Source of the DNA: JAHEEL01 sp963700375
Lineage (GTDB): Bacteria > Actinomycetota > Acidimicrobiia > Spongiisociales > UBA5794
NCBI GenBank assembly: GCA_963700375.1
Contig: CAVOXF010000006.1
Coordinates: 434,001-498,000, forward strand
Length of the DNA stretch: 64,000 bases
Reading direction: 5' to 3'
Part shown: positions 56,921 through 64,000 of the stretch, one piece after another
How positions within the stretch are numbered: the first letter of the stretch is position 1
How the letters are laid out: each line of letters opens with the position of its first letter
Translations under genes and position numbers: made by a program
The notes under the pieces: generated by a model
The model's input: the letters and a program-made list of their open reading frames with translations, nothing else
Told to the model about the DNA's origin: nothing
Databases searched by the model: none

Positions 56921-56926
56921 ACCGTA
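56921..56926 (-). promoter_or_regulatory. -10 box (TACGGT) of the Thr-rich lipoprotein gene
   Basis: Predicted start at 56914, exactly the A of the ATG; supports this start even though the gene is frameshifted. Confidence 0.5.
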
Positions 56927-57200
56927 CGCCCGGTCGGAGCGCTCCGACCAGAGTCTCCCTGCCCTACCGCCGCTCTCGCCCTGCACGGGGCCGGTGGTGA
57001 TTCCTCCGACGAAGCACTGCGGCGCAGCGATGAACAACGCCATCGGAACCTCCGAGGCTACGAGCGCTTCCGGCCCCCTCGCGTTGGCCGTCGAGGCCCC
57101 CGTTGACCCCTCATCCACCGGCCCACCATCGTCTCCCACGAAGGCGATAGCGCCCTCTCCCCCCCCAGTGGATGACAGACACAGAAGACGGACCATTACC
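56927..57200. other. Intergenic flank of the IS copy
   Basis: No gene seen; frames on the + strand are low-complexity Pro/Ser/Ala. The outer boundary of the insertion sequence probably falls at the right end of this stretch. Confidence 0.35.
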
Positions 57201-57204
57201 GGCG

Positions 57205-58240
57205 GAGCCCGCCAGCACCTGCACAACTCGGCTTGTGCAGCCAACGGTCATGGTTTACGTCGGGTTCTGGTCTTCTGTTTGAGCCGTTCGTTTGGGGTCT
57301 GTCCGTCGAGGCCGCCGTGGGGCCGGTTGAAGTTGTAGAAGTCTTCCCACTCTTGCAGCTTGTCGTTGAAGAGTCGGGCGTTGTCGATGACGACGCCGTC
57401 GAGCATCCGGTGGAACTCTTCGTTGTCGATGCGGTGTGATCGTTCCACTTTGCCATTGAGACGGGGAGTGGCGGGCTCGATGTAGACGTGCCGGATACCC
57501 CGGTCCAGGACGTGATAGTGGATCTGGGACTGGAATTCGGCTCCGTTGTCGGTCTGGATCACCTCGACCTGGAATGGCAGTTTCGCGAGGAGGTAGTCGA
57601 GGAACTGGATGGCGGTCTTCTGGTTGCAGCGGGGATAGACGCGAAGGACCCGCAGGCGGGTGCAGTCATCGATTGCTGTGAACTGGTAGAAGCGTTTCCC
57701 GGCCCCACCGATCGGTGTGATGAACTTGACATCGACTTGGACGGCATGTCCTGGCTGCTGTTTCTGTAGCGTTTCCAGCGCTTCTCGTAGATCTTGTGCC
57801 GCTACGAGCTTGGGAGCCGGTTCAATTCCAAACGAACCAGGATCCCCCACACACCCGAACTACTGATCGCGATGTCGTGATAGCGCTTCAGATACGTCGC
57901 GATCTTGGCGGGTCCGAAGTGGTAGTCCTGACGCAAGTAGATGATCTTGCCCACCACCTCAGCGCTCGTCGCGTTCGGGCTGTAGTGCGGCCGACGAGAG
58001 CGGTCTCTCAACCCCTCAAGGCCCTTCTCCTCATACCGGTGCAGCCACTTGTAGAACGTCGGCCAGCTGATCCCGTAGTACCGACACGTCTGTGAGACGT
58101 TGCCGGTCACTTCATCAACGTGGCGCAGGATCGCCAGTCGGTGCCTCACCAGCCGCTTCTGCTCATTCTCAGTCATAGGTCCTCCTCGTCACATTCGGAG
58201 AACCCAACATGCAAGCCATGTCCTCTAGTTCCACACCCAC
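57205..58240 (-). mobile_element. Inactivated IS481-family insertion sequence
   Basis: A single IS481-type transposase region (57248-58176) with flanks. CTGCACAA and TTGTGCAG form a perfect 8-bp inverted repeat at 57219-57240 just outside the 3' end. At the other side ACATG-GCTTG-CATGT lies near 58210. Both contain GGCTTG on the inward-reading strand and may be parts of the ends. I could not align full terminal inverted repeats or a target duplication, so the ends are approximate. Confidence 0.6.
57248..58176 (-). pseudogene. IS481-family transposase with nonsense and frameshift mutations
   Basis: The N-terminal helix-turn-helix part (57802-58176) reads LAILRHVDEVTGNVSQTCRY, YGISWPTFYKWLHRYEEKGL and DRSRRPHYSPNA, then stops at a TAG (57802-57804). 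That frame continues RHKIYEKRWKRY after the stop. A lost base near 57765 moves into the frame ending at 57248, which encodes the DDE core: QPGHAVQVDVKFITPIGG, VEVIQTDNGAEFQSQIHYH and LNGKVERSHRIDNEEFHRML, with FYNFNRPHGGLDGQTPNERL at the end. One stop and one deletion mean no active transposase. Confidence 0.88.
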
Positions 58241-58414
58241 GAGGGCGAGGTAGCCCAAGCTGCGCTCGGGATAGAGGAGGATCACCGCCTGGTTTCGCGC
58301 GAGAGACACCTTCCGTCAGCGCCTGGCGGCGCTGCCACCATCCCCTGAGGGGAAGGAAGAGCAAGAAGCAAGGGCGGGCAGGAAATGAATGGGCGGAGGA
58401 CGGAAGCCGCCGCT
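58241..58414. other. Gap between the IS copy and plsC
   Basis: No gene. The small palindrome CCCCTGAGGGG lies near 58342 and may contribute to termination of the plsC-side transcript arriving on the - strand. Confidence 0.35.
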
Positions 58415-59062
58415 CTACGCCTCTGGCCACCACGGGGTGAGGTGGGCATCGATGCGCTCGTACCACGCCGTCATCATGGCGCCAAGAGGGTCGGTGTGAT
58501 CGGCGTAGTCGGACCACATGATCGGCTCGTCGATCCAAACACGGACCGCCGTCCGCTGGATTCCCCGCTCGGTCTGACCGAGGACCCGATTGGTCCCGTG
58601 GATCGCCACCGGCAGAAGCGGCGCTCCACTCATCCAGGCGAGCCACGCCGCGCCGCGCTTCGGCTCGGTCTCGCGCCAGTAGGCGACCCTTCGCCCCTCG
58701 GGGAAGACACCTGCCGTGCCGCCGGCCCGCAGGTACTCGATGGCCTCTTCGAGCGCTCGCAGCGGAATGCCGTCACGATCGGTCGGGATCGCACCGAAGT
58801 ACTTCGTGACCACGTCGAAGGCGAGGTGGTTTCCGAACAGCTCGTCGACGGCGATGAAGCGCACGAGTCGCCCGAGGGCGTTGACCACGAGCGGTGGATC
58901 GATGTGCGAGAAGTGGTTCGAGGCCACCACGACCGGTCCCTGCTTCGGTATGTGTTCCGTGCCTGTGACGTCGAAGTCGAGCAGGCTGCGAGCCAGGATG
59001 CGCAGCGGGACGTTCAAGAAGCGCGTCGTGAGCGCCGACGGGACGTACCGAAACCTAGGCAT
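58415..59062 (-). CDS. plsC: 1-acyl-sn-glycerol-3-phosphate acyltransferase family protein
   Basis: About 215 residues, PlsC-type membrane-associated acyltransferase that adds the second acyl chain to form phosphatidic acid. It has the catalytic HX4D in VVASNHFSHIDPPLVVNALG, the glycerol-phosphate-binding GVFPEGRRVAYWRE (FPEGTR-like) and a hydrophobic third motif LLPVAIHGTNRVLG. The ATG at 59062 overlaps the holB stop by 8 bp, so it is coupled to it. Paralogues with other acyl acceptors cannot be excluded. Confidence 0.87.
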   Translation of the reverse strand: MPRFRYVPSALTTRFLNVPLRILARSLLDFDVTGTEHIPKQGPVVVASNHFSHIDPPLVVNALGRLVRFIAVDELFGNHLAFDVVTKYFGAIPTDRDGIPLRALEEAIEYLRAGGTAGVFPEGRRVAYWRETEPKRGAAWLAWMSGAPLLPVAIHGTNRVLGQTERGIQRTAVRVWIDEPIMWSDYADHTDPLGAMMTAWYERIDAHLTPWWPEA

Positions 59063-60113
59063 CGCCGGCCAACTCAGCGAAGAGGTTGGCGAACGCCAGT
59101 TGAGGGCGCTGGTTTCTCCCAAGGGCCTCGATCGCAACCATCGCCCGCTCGGCTCCTGCAATCGCACGCCTTGGCGTCATCGACGACAGAGCAGCGATGG
59201 GGATGTCGGTGTTGCGCACCGGGCTGCCAAACTGCGCGGCGGCGACGTCCCGATAGAACGAAGCGAGGATCTCGAGTCCCGTGGTATGCAGCGCGTCGGT
59301 GGCGCGCTTCAACTCGCGGGTCTGTCGATCCTTGAGCGATCTTGGGGCGTTGTCACCGAGAGCGTCTCGCTCTTCCTGCTGTCGCAGCTTCAGCGCAGCG
59401 AGCAGCGGTTCAGCCGACTCCATCGTTTCATCGGCGAGACGGAACGCATCGCCCGGATGCTCGCCGAGGCGCATCGGGATGCTGAGCCACAGTCGCCGGT
59501 AGTTGGCCACCTGCGGCTCGGTCGCGAGCGCCAGCGCCAGGCCTGGCCGCCCGCCGGCGATCCTCGCCGCCTCGCGGGCCTGGTCCCTCTCGATACCAAG
59601 GGCCAAGAGGCCCTCCGCAACCTCCAGTTCCGAGACTCGTCCGAGGACGACCGTTCGGCACCGGCTCGCTACCGTGCCCGGCAAGTCATCTTCCGTCTCG
59701 GTGACGATCACGAACACCGTGGCAGGAGTCGGTTCTTCGAGCGTCTTGAGCAGGGCGTTCGCGGCTTCGTCGTTGAGCATCCCTCCCTCTTCGAGGAGGA
59801 ACACCTTCCGATCCGATTCGAGCGGCGTTCGCGTTGCCTGGGATACGACGCGCCGTGCCTGGTCGACGGTGATCGAGGCTCTGCCTTCCGGTTCGACGAG
59901 GACGAGGTCCGGGTGAATCCCCGCCATCACCCGGCCGAAACAGGCCGCGTCATCTCCGCACAGGAGCGACGCCGCAAAGCGCCGAGCGATCGTCGCCTTG
60001 CCGACGTTGGAGGGTCCGACGAAGAGATACGACTGGGCGGGCTCGATGATCTCTCGATCCAGGAGGTCGACAACGCCCCGGTGACCGATGATGCCGTCGA
60101 AAGGCCTCACCAT
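59055..60113 (-). CDS. holB: DNA polymerase III delta-prime subunit
   Basis: 352 residues, clamp-loader AAA+ protein. It shows FDGIIGHRGVVDLLDREI, a Walker-A-like FVGPSNVGKATIARRFA, the zinc-binding-region remnant CGDDAACFGRVMAGIHPD with two Cys, Walker B RKVFLLEEGGMLNDEAANAL, LLKTLEEPTPATVFVIVTET and the SRC motif in VASRCRTVVLGRV. The start overlaps the tmk stop by 7 bp. The topA-tmk-holB order is conserved in actinobacteria. Confidence 0.92.
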   Translation of the reverse strand: MVRPFDGIIGHRGVVDLLDREIIEPAQSYLFVGPSNVGKATIARRFAASLLCGDDAACFGRVMAGIHPDLVLVEPEGRASITVDQARRVVSQATRTPLESDRKVFLLEEGGMLNDEAANALLKTLEEPTPATVFVIVTETEDDLPGTVASRCRTVVLGRVSELEVAEGLLALGIERDQAREAARIAGGRPGLALALATEPQVANYRRLWLSIPMRLGEHPGDAFRLADETMESAEPLLAALKLRQQEERDALGDNAPRSLKDRQTRELKRATDALHTTGLEILASFYRDVAAAQFGSPVRNTDIPIAALSSMTPRRAIAGAERAMVAIEALGRNQRPQLAFANLFAELAGDA

Positions 60114-60712
60114 CGACCCCGGACCTCACGGTATGCGGCGTCAACGACGAGGTCGAGAGGGGCGCTCGCGTCGATGACAACGAAACGCTCCGGCTCGGCC
60201 GAGGCGATCGCGGCGAACCCCTCGGCAACCGCCTGCTGAAACTGAAGGCCTTCATCCCCAATGCGGTCTCCTATGGCCTGCCGTGCAAGGCCCTCGCCGG
60301 CGTCAATCGCGAGCAGGATGACGAGACTCGGCCATACGCCGAGCAATCCCGGCTCGTTCACGCTGCGTACGGCGTCTATGCCAAGCCGACGGCCTGCGCC
60401 CTGGTAGGCGAGCGATGAGTAGACCGACCGATCTGTGAGGACCCAGGCGCCAGCGTCGAGCTCCGGGCCCACGATCTCGGCTGCGAGTTGTGCTCGGGAG
60501 GCCGCAAAGAGGAGCGCCTCGGTCCACGGCTCCGGTGCAAGATCATGGCTGAGGAGGATGCTGCGAATGGACTCGCCCACCGCGGTCCCGCCCGGTTCGC
60601 GGACGCGCACCACGCGATGTCCGTCTGCCTCGAGTCGTGCCCCGACTCGCTCGGCGACCGTCGACTTGCCTGCGCCCTCGATTCCTTCGAACGCGATGTA
60701 GGGACGGCTCAC
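60107..60712 (-). CDS. tmk: Thymidylate kinase
   Basis: 201 residues. Phosphorylates dTMP to dTDP. P-loop YIAFEGIEGAGKSTVAERVG, the DR(Y/H) region EPGGTAVGESIRSILLSHD, WVLTDRSVYSSLAYQGAGR and a LID-like RIGDEGLQFQQAV. GTG start at 60712. It lies 68 bp after topA and is followed by holB with overlap. Confidence 0.94.
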   Translation of the reverse strand: MSRPYIAFEGIEGAGKSTVAERVGARLEADGHRVVRVREPGGTAVGESIRSILLSHDLAPEPWTEALLFAASRAQLAAEIVGPELDAGAWVLTDRSVYSSLAYQGAGRRLGIDAVRSVNEPGLLGVWPSLVILLAIDAGEGLARQAIGDRIGDEGLQFQQAVAEGFAAIASAEPERFVVIDASAPLDLVVDAAYREVRGRW

Positions 60713-60780
60713 GTGATCTCGTTCCTCATGCTCGTCGTCACACCAACAGTTTCGCAGAGTTGGGGACGGCCGGTCCGAAG

Positions 60781-63423
60781 TCAGACCTGTTTCGGCTTCG
60801 GTCTCGGTTTCGCCTTCGCCTTGGGCTTCGGCTCTCGCTTCGGCGCCGGGCCCTTCGCCCTGCGTTCAGCCAGCAATTCGACGGCCCGGTCGAGCGTGAT
60901 CGTGTCGACCGAATCGGCGACCCGGAGCGATGCGTTGGTCTCGCCGTCGGTCACATACGGTCCGAACCGGCCGTTTCGCAGCACCACCGGCTTCTCCGTG
61001 TTGGGATCCTGCCCGAGTTCCTTGAGCGGCGCCGCCGCGGTCCGGCCGCGCCCCTTCTTGGGCTGGGCGAGCAGGGCAAGCGCAGCTTCGAGATCGACGG
61101 TGAAGATCTGGTCCTCGTCTTCGAGACTCCGACTCTCCTTGTTCCACATCACATACGGTCCGTAGCGGCCGTTCTGTGCGGTGATCGGCGCGCCGTCCTC
61201 TGGATGGTCCCCAATCGTTCTCGGCTGCGTGAGGAGAAGCAGGGCCTCGTCGAGCGTCACCGATTCGAGCGACATACGCTTGAAGAGCGATGCCGTCCTG
61301 GGCTTCTCCTTGGAGTCAGGGTCGCGCTCTCCGAGTTGCACGTATGGCCCGAACCGCCCCGCCTTGGCGAGCACGGTCAGACCGGTCTCGGGGTCCTCCC
61401 CCAGCGACCGGTCCCCGGAAGGCGCTTCGAGCAACTCGGTCGCCCGTTCGACGGTCAAGTCCTCGAGCGCCAGATCCTCGGGGATCGATGCCCGCTCGTC
61501 CCCGTGGACGACGTAGGGTCCGAATTGGCCGAGCCGCGCCACGATGGGCTCTCCGTCCACAGCCTCGCCGATCGGGAAGGCGTTGACCTCGCGAGGGTCG
61601 ATACGTTCGAGGGCGTCGTCCGACACAAGTGCCTTGAGACCGGGGTGGCCCTCGCTACCGAAGTAGAAGCGGTCGAGATACGGAACCATCTTCGCCTCGC
61701 CGGTGGCAATCTTGTCGAGGTCCTCCTCCATCACTGCTGTGAAGTCGTAGTCGACGTAGTCACCGAAATGCTCCTCGAGCAGACCAACGACCGCGAACGC
61801 CTTGAGCGTCGGAACGAGCGCCGTGCCTTGCTTCGTGACGTAGTCACGATCCTGGATCGTCGAGATGATCGAGGCATAGGTCGAGGGCCTTCCGATCCCG
61901 AGTTCCTCCAGTCGCTTCACCAGGCTGGCCTCGGTGTAGCGGGCGGGGGGTTTGGTCTCGTGGTGCGTCGCCCCCATCGCGACCGCGGCCAGGTCCTGAC
62001 CTTCGGCCACGACCGGCAGGGGCGATTCCTGGTCGTCACGGTCGGCGTCCGGATCGTCGATGTCCTCGACGTACGCCTTCAGGAACCCGGCAAACAGGAT
62101 GGTTCGGCCGGTCGCTGAGAACTCGCACACTCGGCCGCTCGCCGGTCCGGTGCCGGAGAGCCGCACCTGAAGGCTCTCTCCCTCGGCGTCCTTCATCTGA
62201 CTGGCCACGGTCCGCTTCCAGATCAGGTCGTACAGCCGAGCTTCGTCGGATGTCGGGCGGAACGAATTGGCAACTGTCTTGGGGTCCTGGAAGTGCTCCC
62301 CGGCTGGACGGATCGCCTCGTGCGCTTCTTGGGCTCCCTTGGCCTTCTTGCCGTAGAACCGCGGAGCGTCCGGGAGGTATTCCTCGCCGAACCGCCCGGC
62401 GACGAGTGACCGGGCGGCATCGAGTGCCGTACCGGAGAGGTTCGTCGAGTCGGTTCGCATGTAGGTGATGAATCCACCCTCGTATAGGCGTTGGGCGGCC
62501 GACATCGTCCGCCGCGCTCCGAACCGGAGCTTCCGGCCGGCTTCCTGCTGAAGGGTGGCGGTGCGAAACGGCGCGTACGGACGTCGGGTGTAGGGCTTTC
62601 GTTCGACCGACGTCACGCTGAAGTCGGCGTCGACGAGTTCGTCGGCGAGGCTCGTGGCCGTCTCCGAGTCGAGGACGAGACGGTCGGTGCGGTGCCCGCC
62701 TGCCTCGTCGAAGTCGGACCCGGCGGCGACGCGGTCACCGCCGACGGTCACCAACTTGGCCTCGAAGGGCGTGTCGTCATCTCGCGGGGCGAACGTGCCT
62801 GTGACGCCCGAGTAGGCGGCTGCGACGAACGCCATGCGTTCGCGTTCGCGGTCCACGATGATACGGGTCGCCGGGGACTGCACTCGGCCGGCCGAGAGGC
62901 CGCGCTGGACCTTGCGCCACAGCACCGGCGACACCTCGTATCCGAACAGGCGGTCAAGGACGCGGCGCGCTTCTTGCGCCGCGACGACCTGCGTGTCGAG
63001 TTCTCTGGGATGATCCACAGCCTCCCGGATCGCCTCAGCTGTGATCTCGTGGAACACCATCCGGTGCACCGGCACCTTCGGCTTCAGGACTTCCAGGAGA
63101 TGCCAGGCAATCGCCTCACCTTCGCGATCCTCATCCGTAGCAAGGTAGAGCGAGTCGCAACCCGTCAGTGCCTTTCGGAGCACGGACACCTGGTTCTTGG
63201 AGTTCGGTGTGACCACATACATCGGCTTGAAACCGTTCTCGATGTCCACACCGAAGCGGGTCTCCCTCCAAAGCTTCTTCTTCGCTTCGGACACCTCGCC
63301 GACCTTCGTCGGGATATCGCGAATGTGACCGACCGAGGATTCGACGATGAAATCGTCGCCGAGGTAGCGGCCGATCGTCTTGGCTTTCGCCGGCGATTCG
63401 ACGATGACGAGGTGTTTGGGCAT
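60781..63423 (-). CDS. topA: DNA topoisomerase I
   Basis: 880 residues from the ATG at 63423 (MPKHLVIVESPAKAKTIGRY, the family N-terminus). The TOPRIM domain has LYLATDEDREGEAIAWHLLE. The catalytic Tyr is in GGFITYMRTDSTNLSGTAL. After the core there is no zinc finger; instead there are several repeats of the type FGPYVxxGE (EDPETGLTVLAKAGRFGPYV, TEKPVVLRNGRFGPYVTDGE) and a basic Lys/Pro tail (PKAKAKPRPKPKQV), as in other actinobacteria, where the tail aids processivity. It relaxes negative supercoils. First of topA-tmk-holB-plsC. Confidence 0.96.
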   Translation of the reverse strand: MPKHLVIVESPAKAKTIGRYLGDDFIVESSVGHIRDIPTKVGEVSEAKKKLWRETRFGVDIENGFKPMYVVTPNSKNQVSVLRKALTGCDSLYLATDEDREGEAIAWHLLEVLKPKVPVHRMVFHEITAEAIREAVDHPRELDTQVVAAQEARRVLDRLFGYEVSPVLWRKVQRGLSAGRVQSPATRIIVDRERERMAFVAAAYSGVTGTFAPRDDDTPFEAKLVTVGGDRVAAGSDFDEAGGHRTDRLVLDSETATSLADELVDADFSVTSVERKPYTRRPYAPFRTATLQQEAGRKLRFGARRTMSAAQRLYEGGFITYMRTDSTNLSGTALDAARSLVAGRFGEEYLPDAPRFYGKKAKGAQEAHEAIRPAGEHFQDPKTVANSFRPTSDEARLYDLIWKRTVASQMKDAEGESLQVRLSGTGPASGRVCEFSATGRTILFAGFLKAYVEDIDDPDADRDDQESPLPVVAEGQDLAAVAMGATHHETKPPARYTEASLVKRLEELGIGRPSTYASIISTIQDRDYVTKQGTALVPTLKAFAVVGLLEEHFGDYVDYDFTAVMEEDLDKIATGEAKMVPYLDRFYFGSEGHPGLKALVSDDALERIDPREVNAFPIGEAVDGEPIVARLGQFGPYVVHGDERASIPEDLALEDLTVERATELLEAPSGDRSLGEDPETGLTVLAKAGRFGPYVQLGERDPDSKEKPRTASLFKRMSLESVTLDEALLLLTQPRTIGDHPEDGAPITAQNGRYGPYVMWNKESRSLEDEDQIFTVDLEAALALLAQPKKGRGRTAAAPLKELGQDPNTEKPVVLRNGRFGPYVTDGETNASLRVADSVDTITLDRAVELLAERRAKGPAPKREPKPKAKAKPRPKPKQV

Positions 63424-63519
63424 GGGTGAACAGCACACAATCTGTTGGGAACGGGGCTCAACGATGCGGGAGTATGGCCCCTTTGTCAAGACAATGGCGT
63501 TTCAGGTCGCGACTGAAGG

Positions 63520-64000
63520 CTATCGAGCGAACCCTTCCCGGAATCGTTCGACGACCTTCGGCCAGGTGAAGACGTCCTCGACGAACCGCCTCCCGGCCAA
63601 CCCCATCGCCGCGGCGCCGTCCGGGTCGGCGAGCAGCGATTCGAGGCCTTCAACGATGTCATCCGTCGAGTGGATGACGTATCCGGTCTCACCGGGGATC
63701 ACCGTTTCCGGCGAGCCACCGGAGTCGCCGGCGAGAACGGGGAGGCCGGTTGCTGCGGCTTCCAAGAATACGAGACCAAGGCCCTCGACCTCGAGCCCAC
63801 CCCACCGAGAACTGCATGGCATGCAGAACACGTCCATCTGGCGGTACAGGTCGGGAAGGTCGGACCACGGAACGTCGACGGCGAATCGGGTTCGCACCCC
63901 GAGCTTGTCGGCGAGCTTCCGAAGACTCGCTTCCGTACGTCCCTTCCCCACGAGCAGCACTTCGACCGGGCGGCCGAGTCGCGATGCCGCCTGTATCAGC
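63520..64000 (-). CDS. Glycosyltransferase family 4 (partial, 5' end beyond the window)
   Basis: Only the C-terminal ~160 residues are inside the window; the frame is open at 64000. They form the donor-binding Rossmann domain of a GT-B enzyme: VEVLLVGKGRTEASLRKLAD, VPWSDLPDLYRQMDVFCMPC, EGLGLVFLEAAATGLPVLAG (the E-x7-E motif) and SGGSPETVIPGETGYV. The protein probably transfers a sugar to a lipid or polysaccharide acceptor. Its stop lies about 97 bp upstream of topA. Confidence 0.88.
   Translation of the reverse strand, partial: LIQAASRLGRPVEVLLVGKGRTEASLRKLADKLGVRTRFAVDVPWSDLPDLYRQMDVFCMPCSSRWGGLEVEGLGLVFLEAAATGLPVLAGDSGGSPETVIPGETGYVIHSTDDIVEGLESLLADPDGAAAMGLAGRRFVEDVFTWPKVVERFREGFAR

Noticed and set aside
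58173..58646. 157-residue - frame overlapping the end of plsC
   Set aside because: Out of frame with plsC, no domain, and it runs through the intergenic gap and IS boundary.

Overview
This window looks like a high-G+C actinobacterial chromosome. I infer a deep-branching actinobacterium such as a member of the Acidimicrobiia, because it has a SigR/RsrA-type redox switch, CarD, DUF3263, an F420-associated HECTH metalloprotease and the tilS-hpt-ftsH-fol-pan-lysS-clpC gene order, but lacks the lsr2, folE, folB and panD genes I would expect in mycobacterial versions of this cluster. No rRNA genes or CRISPR arrays were seen.

Layout. 0-9 kb: trehalose and alpha-glucan metabolism (TreS-maltokinase fusion converging on otsA-otsB, a GH13 alpha-glucosidase, a TipA-type MerR regulator, a repeat-built tail-anchored protein). 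9-13.6 kb: envelope and hypothetical genes (a lipoprotein, a CvpA-CAP fusion, an AI-2E family membrane protein, DUF3263, DUF1876-like). 13.6-17.9 kb: an accessory-looking stretch directly 3' of a tRNA-Thr(UGU) gene, with a frameshifted asparagine-synthase-like gene, a flippase, an ORF relic and a tRNA-Arg-like 3' fragment. 18-25.6 kb: housekeeping genes rlmB, cysS, ugpQ, ispF, ispD, carD, disA and radA, plus a 39-residue membrane protein. 25.6-32 kb: a zinc-ribbon/discoidin-like protein and a BMP-type nucleoside ABC importer. 32-46.8 kb: clpC, a polyprenyl synthase, and a long minus-strand series of lysS, coaX, panC, DUF2520, folK, a pseudophosphatase, folP, ftsH, hpt, tilS and the HECTH metalloprotease. 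46.8-54.4 kb: cytochrome bd oxidase (cydA, cydB) with its ABC exporter (cydD, cydC), then sigR-rsrA and tRNA-Thr(CGU). 54.5-64 kb: an SGNH hydrolase, a frameshifted Thr-rich lipoprotein, a dead IS481 copy, plsC, holB, tmk, topA and the end of a glycosyltransferase.

Gene expression style. Genes are densely packed. Neighbours often share GTGA or ATGA stop/start overlaps, which suggests translational coupling. Many first genes carry a TANNNT -10 box that puts the predicted transcription start at, or within about 4 nt of, the start codon. Leaderless transcription therefore appears to be a dominant mode here, and it decides several start codons.

The most interesting items are: CarD with a histone-H1-like KKAP/KKAA N-terminal tail; DisA with both signature motifs altered (DGG for DGA, RFR for RHR); a protein made of six 15-residue repeats ending in a membrane anchor; a catalytically dead phosphatase-like gene where folB usually sits; a CvpA-CAP fusion; and three frameshifts in surface or accessory genes, two of them inside repeat tracts.
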